A DNA stretch of 64,000 bases from Thermotogae bacterium (GTDB lineage: Bacteria; Thermotogota; Thermotogae; Petrotogales; Petrotogaceae), in the NCBI GenBank assembly GCA_024233675.1, contig JACKPH010000001.1, forward strand, positions 434,001 to 498,000. The letters are read 5' to 3'. Each line of letters starts with the position of its first letter. Positions within the stretch are counted from its first letter, which is position 1. Below the pieces are notes generated by a model that saw only the letters and a program-made list of their open reading frames with translations, searched no databases and was not told the origin of the DNA. Below are positions 32,935 through 41,107 of this stretch, one piece after another. A program made the position numbers and the translations under genes.

Positions 32935-34806
32935 TTAATAAAATAAATATCCGTTTTTACCCCTGTTTTTTACTCTGTACATTGCAATATCCGCATTTTT
33001 CATAAGTTCTATATAATTTTCTGAATCTTCCGGAAAAATACTTATTCCTATACTTATGCTTAAAGTAAATATATTTCCTTTGATATTAAAATCTTTTAAA
33101 AATAAACTCAGTATTTTCTTTGCTGTTTCCTCAATATCATTTTTTGTTTCAAATTCTTTTAAAAGTGCAAATTCATCCCCGCCCATTCTCGCTATAAATG
33201 TATTCTCATCAATTATATCTGTGAGTATTTCAGAAAACGTTTTAAGCAATTCATCTCCTATATCATGTCCCGCTGTATCATTAACATTTTTAAATCCGTC
33301 TATATCAAGATACATTACAGCAAATTTTTTATTTTTGTTTTTAATTATTTTATCAAGATATTCCGTGAAATATCTTCTGTTCGGAAGATTTGTCAGATAA
33401 TCATGATATGCCATATATTCTTTTTCTTTTTCTGTTTTTCTCTGCTTTGTTACATCAGTTGCAAAACATTTTACGGAAATTATCATACCGTTTTTATCTT
33501 TTTCCGGTTTACATGTATTGTAATATATTTTTGAATTTAATTCCAAATCAAAATTAATTATATTACCTTCAAATATTTCATTTTCATATTCCAAAAATTT
33601 TTTATATAAATTCTCATTTAAAATTTCTGATATTTTTTTCATTTTATAGTCTTCATCATTAAGAAATTCCTGAGTTGAATGCCCTTCAAAGAAATCAACA
33701 AAAAAGTCGCCTTCTATTAAAGAAAGGGTATAAACAACATTCGGAAGTATAAAAAAATTATTTTTTATTTTTTCTGCATTATCAATTTTTTCTTTCTGTA
33801 AATTATTTATATTTCTGTATCTTCTTAAAAAAACATAAAATATTATATTTATTAGTATAAACAAAGATACAATAATTATCATAAAATCTACAAAAAGTGA
33901 AATTCTTGTATTGTCAATAAATTTATTTTCAAGTGTGTATATTATCATTCTTCCGTTTTCCTGCGGAACAAAGAGTTTTGTAATTTTACCCTGTTTTACA
34001 TAAATTTCGGAATTTTTATTTATATACTGTGTATCTTCTGAATTAAGATATTTTGTACTTCCGTAAAGTACAAGTAAATCACCTTTATAAATATTTTCAT
34101 TACTGCCGTATACTGCATTCCATGAAACAGTATCTATAACAGAAATTTCATTTATATATTCAACCTGTGAGGTTATTATATCAATTATGTTATCGGGATT
34201 TATTTTTTTTATAAGATCAGAACCGAAATCCTGTTCAACAAAAATATTTATTATATAATCTATATCTTCTCTTTTATAATATGAATATTTATATATTCCT
34301 TCTTCTGTATAAGACCTTGAAACCGGTCCGCTCCAGTAATATTTTTCGGAATAGCCTTTTCCTATATCGACATAATAATTATTATAAAGTTTATTGAAAG
34401 CATCGTTCCAGTAACCCCAGTTTTCGGTTTTTAATCCTAATTCTTTTTTACTTGTTGATTTAAAAATTGTAAAATAATTGTCCGTTTTTGAAAGTATTGA
34501 AATACCCGTAAGACGGTATCTGTTTTTTATACTTTCAAGAATTTCTGAATCTATTTCTTCATAACTGATTTTGTTTAGCTCGGAATATATTTTTTCGGCT
34601 TCATACTTCATATTTCTGTCGAACAGATATTCAAGAAGAGAAATGGTATCAAGACTGTTTTTTATTGAAAAATTTATTATTGTTGAATAATTTTTCAGTT
34701 CTTTATCCTGTCTTTCCTGTATTGCCGTATTTATTTTTGAACTTTGTATTATTATTATTATTACAGTAAAAATAAACATTATTATAAAAGATTTCTTTGT
34801 TTTCAA
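32935..34806 (-). CDS. Membrane diguanylate cyclase with CHASE4-like sensor and PAS domain (GGDEF, no I-site)
   Basis: 623 residues, TTG start with GAGGTGG. An N-terminal membrane segment (about 6-24), an extracellular region (about 25-305) containing WGYWNDAF, typical of CHASE4, and a second segment (about 306-330) precede a PAS-like domain (about 350-450) and a GGDEF domain. The active site is RMGGDEF. The RxxD inhibitory site five residues before is absent (DENT). It should produce c-di-GMP without that feedback. Co-transcribed with the downstream GGDEF gene. Confidence 0.9.
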   Translation of the reverse strand: MKTKKSFIIMFIFTVIIIIIQSSKINTAIQERQDKELKNYSTIINFSIKNSLDTISLLEYLFDRNMKYEAEKIYSELNKISYEEIDSEILESIKNRYRLTGISILSKTDNYFTIFKSTSKKELGLKTENWGYWNDAFNKLYNNYYVDIGKGYSEKYYWSGPVSRSYTEEGIYKYSYYKREDIDYIINIFVEQDFGSDLIKKINPDNIIDIITSQVEYINEISVIDTVSWNAVYGSNENIYKGDLLVLYGSTKYLNSEDTQYINKNSEIYVKQGKITKLFVPQENGRMIIYTLENKFIDNTRISLFVDFMIIIVSLFILINIIFYVFLRRYRNINNLQKEKIDNAEKIKNNFFILPNVVYTLSLIEGDFFVDFFEGHSTQEFLNDEDYKMKKISEILNENLYKKFLEYENEIFEGNIINFDLELNSKIYYNTCKPEKDKNGMIISVKCFATDVTKQRKTEKEKEYMAYHDYLTNLPNRRYFTEYLDKIIKNKNKKFAVMYLDIDGFKNVNDTAGHDIGDELLKTFSEILTDIIDENTFIARMGGDEFALLKEFETKNDIEETAKKILSLFLKDFNIKGNIFTLSISIGISIFPEDSENYIELMKNADIAMYRVKNRGKNGYLFY

Positions 34807-34903
34807 ATCTTTCCACCTCTACAAATATCAACTGTTTTTACTGTTTATTATAGCATAATTTATCTGTTATAATAGTATTAAACAATAAAAACGGGGTGAT
34901 ATT

Positions 34904-35773
34904 ATGATTTCTGACAAAAAAACGGAAAAAAAAGTTCTTGTTTATCAAAAATTTGAAATTTCAGAGTATTATCTTTATAAAAAAATATCAAAAAAAATGA
35001 AAAATCAGAATAACAAAGAAATAATCGAAAGAATCGCAGATGATGAGAAAAGACATTATGAATTTCTCAGAAAATATACCGAAAAAGATGTATCTCCGGA
35101 CAGATTTTTTATATTTCTTTATTATCTTATTGTCGTTGTTTTCGGAACTGTTTTCGGACTAAAACTAATGGAAAAAGGTGAAAACAGAGGTCAGAAAGAT
35201 TACAGGGAACTTTCAGGTATTATTCCGGGAATACAGTCTATAGAAGAAGACGAGCAAAGACATGAAAACAATCTTCTTAACATGATACATGAAGATAAAC
35301 TTAATTATGTAGGCTCTATAGTATTAGGACTAAATGATGCACTTGTTGAATTAACCGGAACACTTGCAGGTCTTTCGTTTGCTCTGAGAAATACTTCGCT
35401 TATAGCCGTTTCCGGACTTATAACCGGTATAGCTGCTTCTTTTTCTATGGCCGCATCCGAATTTCTGTCAAAGCGTTCAGATGGTGATGAAGATGCTTTA
35501 AAATCTTCTGTTTATACCGGTATAGCTTATATAATTACAGTTGTTCTTCTTATTCTGCCGTACCTTCTTATAAATAATTATGTTATATCACTTGCAATAA
35601 CTCTCACAGTTGCTGTTTTAATTATTCTCTTATTTAATTTTTATATATCAGTAGCAAAAGATTATTCTTTTAAAAAGAGATTTCTTGAAATGTTTTTTAT
35701 AAGTATGGGTGTTTCGGTATTTTCATTTTTAGTTGGTTATATAGTAAGAATAGTTTTCGGTGTCGAAGTATAA
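34904..35773 (+). CDS. Membrane-bound ferritin-like / VIT1 fusion (MbfA-type metal exporter)
   Basis: 289 residues. The N-terminal 130 residues form a rubrerythrin/ferritin-like four-helix bundle with iron-ligand motifs EISEYYLY, DDEKRHYEF and EEDEQRHENN. The C-terminal half is a VIT1/CCC1 domain: LGLNDALVELTGTLAGL (transport signature), AASEFLSKRS, and about five membrane helices. In related proteins the ferritin part senses or binds Fe(II) and the VIT1 part exports it. One membrane-like stretch (about 68-90) lies inside the ferritin part. ATG with GGGGTGAT. The only rightward gene between 20 and 41 kb. Confidence 0.88.
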   Translation: MISDKKTEKKVLVYQKFEISEYYLYKKISKKMKNQNNKEIIERIADDEKRHYEFLRKYTEKDVSPDRFFIFLYYLIVVVFGTVFGLKLMEKGENRGQKDYRELSGIIPGIQSIEEDEQRHENNLLNMIHEDKLNYVGSIVLGLNDALVELTGTLAGLSFALRNTSLIAVSGLITGIAASFSMAASEFLSKRSDGDEDALKSSVYTGIAYIITVVLLILPYLLINNYVISLAITLTVAVLIILLFNFYISVAKDYSFKKRFLEMFFISMGVSVFSFLVGYIVRIVFGVEV

Positions 35774-35796
35774 AAGACGTGTATGTCACACGTCTT
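35774..35796. terminator. Bidirectional terminator, ferritin/VIT1 gene and kinase operon
   Basis: 9-bp stem AAGACGTGT / ACACGTCTT, T-tract to the right; it overlaps the stop codon of the converging histidine kinase gene. Confidence 0.85.
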
Positions 35797-38700
35797 TTTT
35801 TATTGTAAATATAAATTTTGTTCCTTTTCCTATCTCGGATTCAGGATATATTTTTCCGTTATATCCTTCTATTATTTTTTTAACTATTGCAAGACCTATT
35901 CCTGTGCTGTCTGTTTTTTCTTTTGATTCAAGTGTCTGGAATATTTTAAAAATTTTATCAAAATATATTTCATCTATTCCCGGTCCGTTATCAGATACAT
36001 AAAATTTATAATACTCAGGTAAATCCTCATATCCTATTTTTATTATACCTTCACTTTTATCCATATATTTTACTGAATTTGAAATAAGGTTCTGAAAAAC
36101 CTGAGAAATTTTATATCTGTCACATTTTACAACCGGAAGCAAAGTATCTATTAAAATCTGTATATTCTCATCTGAAAAATTCTGTATTACTTCTTTTACA
36201 ACTTCGTTCAGATCAGTTTTTTCATTTTCATCTTCTTTTCTGTTAACTCTTGAATATTCAAGTATACCGTTAATAAGGGAATTCATCCTTTTAGTTCTGT
36301 TTTCAAGAAGTCTCAGCATATCTTTTCCTTCCTGATCTATTTTTTCACCGTAATCTTTAACAATCCACTGTGATAACTGATTAATACCTCTAAGCGGAGC
36401 TTTAAGATCATGGGACACTATATATGCAAAATCCCTTAATTCCGTATTTAATGCTGTAAGTTTATCGTTATTATCTTTTAGTTCTTTTGTTTTTTCGAAA
36501 ACTTCTTTCTGAAGTTCGGAATTATATCTTTTAATTCTTCTCATTCTTATTTTATAAAAACTGTAAAACATAAAAATAACAGTTATAACAACTATTAAAT
36601 AAAAATAAAAAGTACTGTAAAACGGAGGTATTATTTTTATTTTTATTTCAGCGGGATTTTCATTCCACACACCGTCATTATTAGATCCCTTCACTTTGAA
36701 AATATAATTTCCCGGTTTAATATTTGTGTACATAACATAATTTCTGTTTCCGGAATAAACCCAGTCATCATCAAAATTTTCAAGTTTATAAGCATATTTA
36801 TTTTTATCGGAATTAATATAATTTAAAGACGAAAACCTGAATGAAAAAATTTTATCACTGTAACTGAGTTCTATATTATCTGTATAGGAAATATTCTTAC
36901 TAAGTATAATACGTCCGTCATATTCTTTATCGGGTTCTATAACATTATTCATTATACTTAATTCTGTTACGGCAATATCCGGTATATAATTATTTACAGA
37001 TATATTCTGAGGATAAAAAGTTGTTATTCCGTTTGTTCCTCCGAAATAAAACTTACCGTCAGCTGTTTTTAAAAAAGATTTACCGTTAAATTCAAGATTT
37101 AATATTCCGTCAGAATTATTATAATTCCTGAATTCACCTGTTATTTTATTAAACTTCGACAGACCTTTATTTGTACTTATCCAGTAATTACCTATATTAT
37201 CCTCAAGAAATCCGTAGGTAACATCATCCGGAAGACCTTCTGATACTGTATAATATAAAAATTTTTCCTCATCAGGATAAAATACATTAAGACCTCCGCC
37301 GTTTGTACCTATCCATAATCTTCCGTCATCATCTTCATTTATAAAAAGTACGAAATCATTGCTTAAAGTATAATTTTTTGAAAAATCAGATTTATAAATC
37401 CTAAAAGTTTCTTTTTCTTTATCAAAAAGCACAAGGCCTCCGCCTATTGTACCTATCCATAACCTGTTTTCAGAATCTTTATAAAATGTATAAATATAAT
37501 CCGAAGATAAATTATCATCATAATGATAATTTTTTATTTCACCGGTTTCTTTATTGTATATAAAAAATCCGTTATCCCTTGTTCCTATAAAAAAAGTATT
37601 TGTATCATACTGAAAAACAGACCAAACCGATACTTTTGAAAACTCACCGAAAATTGAATTGAGATTTATAAATTTATCCTCTTTAAAATTGTACAAATCA
37701 AGTCCGGAATTTGTACCTATCCACATATTGTTATCATAATCCTTCATAATAGTCCATACACTTTTATCGGAAATTTCATTAATTATATTTTTTTCAGTAT
37801 ATTGTTTTTCCGGATCATATATTTCTATACCGTGACCGTTTGTTGCTATCCATATTTTACCGTTTATATCCTCTTCCATATCCCATATCTGATTTATTCC
37901 GAGAATATCTTCACCTATATTATCAAACTCTGTTTTTTTTGTATTTATAACAGAAAGCCCGCTTCCCGTTGTACCTATCCATATTGCTCCGGATTTATCC
38001 TGAAATACCGAGAGAATACTGTCAGAAATAACCGAATCTTTATTTTTGTCATGTACAAGATGATATTTTTTATCAGAAATATATAAATATATTCCTTCAG
38101 AATACGTTCCTACCCAGAGAAAATTATCTTTATCAGTATAAATGGTATTTATCTGACAGTCAAGAATTTTTTCCGTAGTATTTGATGCGCTGTCAAAAAC
38201 ATAAAGACCTGTTCCTGTTCCTATGTACATTTTATTGTTAAACAATGCAAATGCCCTTATGTTTTCATTTTTAAGAAATCCGAAATTATATTTCGTCTTA
38301 CCGTCAATTATAACTATTCCGGAATCAGTTCCTACCCATATTCTTTTAAAATTATCATAAAAAATAACATTTACATTTTCATTATCTATATCAAATTTAT
38401 TAATAATTCCGGTATTTTTATCAAAATAATCCAGTCCTCCGTTATGACTTCCTATCCAGTAATAATCTTCCGTATCAGCAATATCATATATAAGATCTGA
38501 TGATAATCCTGAATCAGACATACTGTAATTTGTAAATGTATTTGTTTCCGGATCAAAAAAATTTATACCGCCTCCCCATGTGGCGATAATAATTTTTTTA
38601 TTTTTTGAATCATATATTATTTTTTTTATATAATTATGAGAAACTGAATTTTTATTTTCATCAAAATTTTTTCTGAAAATTTTAAATTCTTTTCCGTCCC

Positions 38701-38881
38701 ACATATTAAGACCATTTTCCGTTCCTATCCATATAAAGCCCTTATCATCCTGAAAAACGGTATTGACAGAACCCTGTGATAGTCCGTCAGCAGGTGTTAA
38801 ATTATAATATTTAAATGAAATATCTTCTGAAAATATAAAAACACTAAAAAATATACTGAGTATTAAAAAATATTTTTTCAT
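35786..38881 (-). CDS. Giant sensor histidine kinase with Reg_prop beta-propellers and Y_Y_Y domain
   Basis: 1031 residues. Signal peptide, then about 14 Reg_prop repeats (consensus D..G.IWIGT..GGL..F) forming two predicted periplasmic seven-bladed propellers to about residue 650. The Y_Y_Y domain (about 685-750, YKLENFDDDW...YTNIKPGNY), one membrane helix (about 755-775), and a phosphoacceptor domain with VSHDLKAPLRGINQL follow, then the ATPase with NLISNSVKY, DNGPGID and TGIGLAIVKKIIEG. This resembles the sensor half of Bacteroides hybrid two-component systems, which detect polysaccharide fragments, but lacks fused receiver and AraC domains. Last gene of a three-gene operon with two response regulators. 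Confidence 0.93.
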   Translation of the reverse strand: MKKYFLILSIFFSVFIFSEDISFKYYNLTPADGLSQGSVNTVFQDDKGFIWIGTENGLNMWDGKEFKIFRKNFDENKNSVSHNYIKKIIYDSKNKKIIIATWGGGINFFDPETNTFTNYSMSDSGLSSDLIYDIADTEDYYWIGSHNGGLDYFDKNTGIINKFDIDNENVNVIFYDNFKRIWVGTDSGIVIIDGKTKYNFGFLKNENIRAFALFNNKMYIGTGTGLYVFDSASNTTEKILDCQINTIYTDKDNFLWVGTYSEGIYLYISDKKYHLVHDKNKDSVISDSILSVFQDKSGAIWIGTTGSGLSVINTKKTEFDNIGEDILGINQIWDMEEDINGKIWIATNGHGIEIYDPEKQYTEKNIINEISDKSVWTIMKDYDNNMWIGTNSGLDLYNFKEDKFINLNSIFGEFSKVSVWSVFQYDTNTFFIGTRDNGFFIYNKETGEIKNYHYDDNLSSDYIYTFYKDSENRLWIGTIGGGLVLFDKEKETFRIYKSDFSKNYTLSNDFVLFINEDDDGRLWIGTNGGGLNVFYPDEEKFLYYTVSEGLPDDVTYGFLEDNIGNYWISTNKGLSKFNKITGEFRNYNNSDGILNLEFNGKSFLKTADGKFYFGGTNGITTFYPQNISVNNYIPDIAVTELSIMNNVIEPDKEYDGRIILSKNISYTDNIELSYSDKIFSFRFSSLNYINSDKNKYAYKLENFDDDWVYSGNRNYVMYTNIKPGNYIFKVKGSNNDGVWNENPAEIKIKIIPPFYSTFYFYLIVVITVIFMFYSFYKIRMRRIKRYNSELQKEVFEKTKELKDNNDKLTALNTELRDFAYIVSHDLKAPLRGINQLSQWIVKDYGEKIDQEGKDMLRLLENRTKRMNSLINGILEYSRVNRKEDENEKTDLNEVVKEVIQNFSDENIQILIDTLLPVVKCDRYKISQVFQNLISNSVKYMDKSEGIIKIGYEDLPEYYKFYVSDNGPGIDEIYFDKIFKIFQTLESKEKTDSTGIGLAIVKKIIEGYNGKIYPESEIGKGTKFIFTIKKDV

Positions 38882-38897
38882 ACAGCATCTCCGAATA

Positions 38898-40022
38898 TTA
38901 AATAAAACTGTTAAGTATATTTATAAATTTTTCTATATTATTTCTGAATACTCTGTAAATATCCGGATCAAGTGTTACACCGGATTCCTCATCCATTATT
39001 TTCTCAACTTTTTCAAGTGAAAAAGCATCTTTATAAATTCTCTTGTTTGCAAGTGCATCAAATATATCGGCACATGTTACTATTCTTGCACATAGAGGTA
39101 TCTCTTTTCCTTTAAGTCCTTCCGGATAACCGTTACCATTCCATTTTTCATGATGATACATAGTTATGTCATACGCCATTTTCATGGAAGAAAAATCAGA
39201 ATATTTTATTAAAACTTTTTTTATTGTATTACCGCCTATCAAAGTATGTGTTTTTATAATTTCAAATTCTTCCGGTGTAAGTTTAGACGGTTTTAAAAGT
39301 ATGGCATCGGGTATTCCTACTTTTCCTATGTCGTGTAAAATACTTACTTCATGAATATTTTCTATAAAATCATCATCTATTTCACCGGGAAAAATATTTT
39401 CATTTTTCAGCATGACAGAAAGAACTTTAGAGTATTCACGTATTCTCATTATATGTGAACCCGTTTCATAATCCCTTGATTCCGTAAGTTCTGCCATAGA
39501 AAGAATAAGTGCATTCTTTGCCATTTTAAGTTTATTCTGTACCTCTGAAAGAGAATTTTCTGCTTTTTTTCTGTTTGAATATTCAAGTAAAAACTGTTGT
39601 GATTTTATTTTTACAAGATTTTCAAGATTATTTTTATACTCTTTCAACTCTATTTCATTATTTCTGTTTTTCAAAGCCGAATCAACTGTAACTTCAAGAA
39701 TCTTAAAGTAATTACCTTCGACATCCTTAACAATATAATCGGAAGCTCCCATTTTTAATGCCTTTACAGCAGTTTCCTCATCGCCGCCCCCTGTTACTAT
39801 TATCAGAGGAATATCTGTGTATTCAAAAAAATCAAAAGCTTTTCTGTTACTTAAATGCAGATCGGAAATAACCGCAGAAAAACTGTCGTTTTTAATCTTA
39901 TAAACAGCATCTTCGAATTCCGAAGAATACTCAACCTCATATTTAAAAGATTTATTGTATTTAATAAATCTTTTAAATGCCATCATATCCAAAGGATCAT
40001 CCTCAACAAAAAGTATTTTCAT
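38898..40022 (-). CDS. Response regulator with HD-GYP output (c-di-GMP phosphodiesterase)
   Basis: 374 residues. The receiver domain (1-120) has acidic pair EDD near residue 7, phospho-acceptor Asp in ISDLHLS, Thr in VTGGG and Lys in YIVKD. An HD-GYP domain (about 175-370) follows with LHDIGKVGIPD and MYHHEKWNGNGYPEGLKGKEIP. All catalytic metal ligands seem present. Phosphorylation by the adjacent giant kinase would switch c-di-GMP breakdown. ATG with AGGGGG. 16 bases separate it from the kinase gene. Confidence 0.94.
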   Translation of the reverse strand: MKILFVEDDPLDMMAFKRFIKYNKSFKYEVEYSSEFEDAVYKIKNDSFSAVISDLHLSNRKAFDFFEYTDIPLIIVTGGGDEETAVKALKMGASDYIVKDVEGNYFKILEVTVDSALKNRNNEIELKEYKNNLENLVKIKSQQFLLEYSNRKKAENSLSEVQNKLKMAKNALILSMAELTESRDYETGSHIMRIREYSKVLSVMLKNENIFPGEIDDDFIENIHEVSILHDIGKVGIPDAILLKPSKLTPEEFEIIKTHTLIGGNTIKKVLIKYSDFSSMKMAYDITMYHHEKWNGNGYPEGLKGKEIPLCARIVTCADIFDALANKRIYKDAFSLEKVEKIMDEESGVTLDPDIYRVFRNNIEKFINILNSFI

Positions 40023-40034
40023 AATAATATCCCC

Positions 40035-40451
40035 CTAATCAGGAAGTTCACTTATAGTCCAATATAAATTAATTGTTTTAACAACTTCTACAAAGTTTAT
40101 ATAATCAACAGGTTTTATCATATAACCGGAAACTCCGAGATTAAAAGATTCACATTTATCAGCTTCTTCTTTTGAAGTGGTAAGAATAACAAATGGTATT
40201 CTTTTTAATTTATCATTTTTTTTGATTTCTTTTAAAAATTCTATTCCGTTTAACTTAGGCATATTTATATCAGAAATTATTATGCACGGATATTCATTTT
40301 TTTCTATACTCATAAGATAATTTAAAGCTTCCTCTCCGTTTTCCTTTATTATAAGCGGATTTGTAATATTAATTTCCTTAAGAGCTCTTTTTATAGTCAT
40401 TACATCAATAATATCATCTTCTGCAAGAAGTATTTTTTTATTATTTTTCAT
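40035..40451 (-). CDS. Stand-alone receiver protein of the Rcp1 type
   Basis: 138 residues, single receiver domain with AEDDIIDVMTIKRAL, phospho-acceptor Asp in ISDINMPKLNG, LTTS and IKPVDYINFVEVV. The IKPVDF/Y ending and the wide spacing are typical of Rcp1-type regulators that pair with phytochrome-class kinases carrying an SHDLxAPLR box, like the kinase encoded downstream. The ribosome binding site is weak. First gene of the operon, so it probably accepts or shuttles phosphate from the giant kinase. Confidence 0.9.
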   Translation of the reverse strand: MKNNKKILLAEDDIIDVMTIKRALKEINITNPLIIKENGEEALNYLMSIEKNEYPCIIISDINMPKLNGIEFLKEIKKNDKLKRIPFVILTTSKEEADKCESFNLGVSGYMIKPVDYINFVEVVKTINLYWTISELPD

Positions 40452-40508
40452 GTATTTTCACAACCTTTTATTTAAAATTATATCATTTGTTACATTAATA
40501 TAAAAATA

Positions 40509-40531
40509 AAGAGGAGAAATAATCTCCTCTT
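40509..40531 (-). terminator. Terminator of the HU gene
   Basis: 9-bp GC-containing stem AAGAGGAGA / TCTCCTCTT with loop AATAA, three bases after the HU stop codon. Confidence 0.88.
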
Positions 40532-40533
40532 AA

Positions 40534-40806
40534 TTATTTTACTCTGTCTTTTAATTCTGCACCCGGTTTAAATTTAGGAACTGTTCTTCCGGGAATTTTG
40601 ATAGGTTTTTTAGTCTGTGGATTAATACCTTTTCTCGGTTCTCTTTTTACTGTTTCAAATGTTCCGAATCCTACAAGTTTAACTGATTCTCCTGAAACTA
40701 AAGTATCAGAAACTACTTCAAGAAAAGAATCTAAAAATAAACCTGCATCTTTCTTTGTAACCCCTATTTTCTCCGAAAGCTTTCCAACAAGTTCTTTTTT
40801 GTTCAT
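40534..40806 (-). CDS. hup: DNA-binding protein HU
   Basis: 90 residues, exact HU length. N-terminal helices MNKKELVGKLSEKIG, the core GFGTFETVKRE and the beta-arm GINPQTKKPIKIPGRTVPKFKPG with the conserved arm-tip proline. It bends DNA and compacts the nucleoid. AGGGGGTG fixes the ATG at 40806; the 17-codon upstream extension is not used. Single-gene unit with promoter and terminator. Confidence 0.97.
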   Translation of the reverse strand: MNKKELVGKLSEKIGVTKKDAGLFLDSFLEVVSDTLVSGESVKLVGFGTFETVKREPRKGINPQTKKPIKIPGRTVPKFKPGAELKDRVK

Positions 40807-41107
40807 AAAGACACCCCCTATAATTCTGAATATCAAATTATAACGAAATTTTACCATAAATTTATTAAATAAGCAAGTTAAAGCGATATCAGGCTAAAAT
40901 ATTTCTTTACGGATAAAAATATATTATTTCTCCGGAAAAATATATACAGCTTTTTTTAATACAAATTAAGTAAACAGTTAATAATCAATCATAATTAATA
41001 TTATTTAATCAGAAATATAAATAAACATACTTTAATTTTTATTTAAAATATGGGAAAATTAACTCAGAATATTTAATGAAAACGCTTTCTTTTTTGGAGG
41101 GATAATT
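40807..41107. other. 301-base intergenic region between divergent HU and chemoreceptor genes
   Basis: Contains the HU promoter (40848-40876) on the minus strand. The rest is AT-rich with TTAATAATCAATCATAATTAATATTA-like symmetry (about 40977-41003 region) and the chemoreceptor's GGAGG at 41096-41100. No convincing rightward promoter or ORF. Confidence 0.5.
40848..40876 (-). promoter_or_regulatory. Promoter of the HU gene
   Basis: Minus strand: -35 TTGCTT (40871-40876), 17-bp spacer, -10 TAAAAT (40848-40853). Start near 40841, giving a leader of about 35 bases. Confidence 0.6.

Noticed and set aside
40877..41107. Origin of replication in the HU-chemoreceptor gap
   Set aside because: AT-rich and divergent, but it has no TTATCAACA-type copies and lies left of the C-rich rightward chemoreceptor gene.
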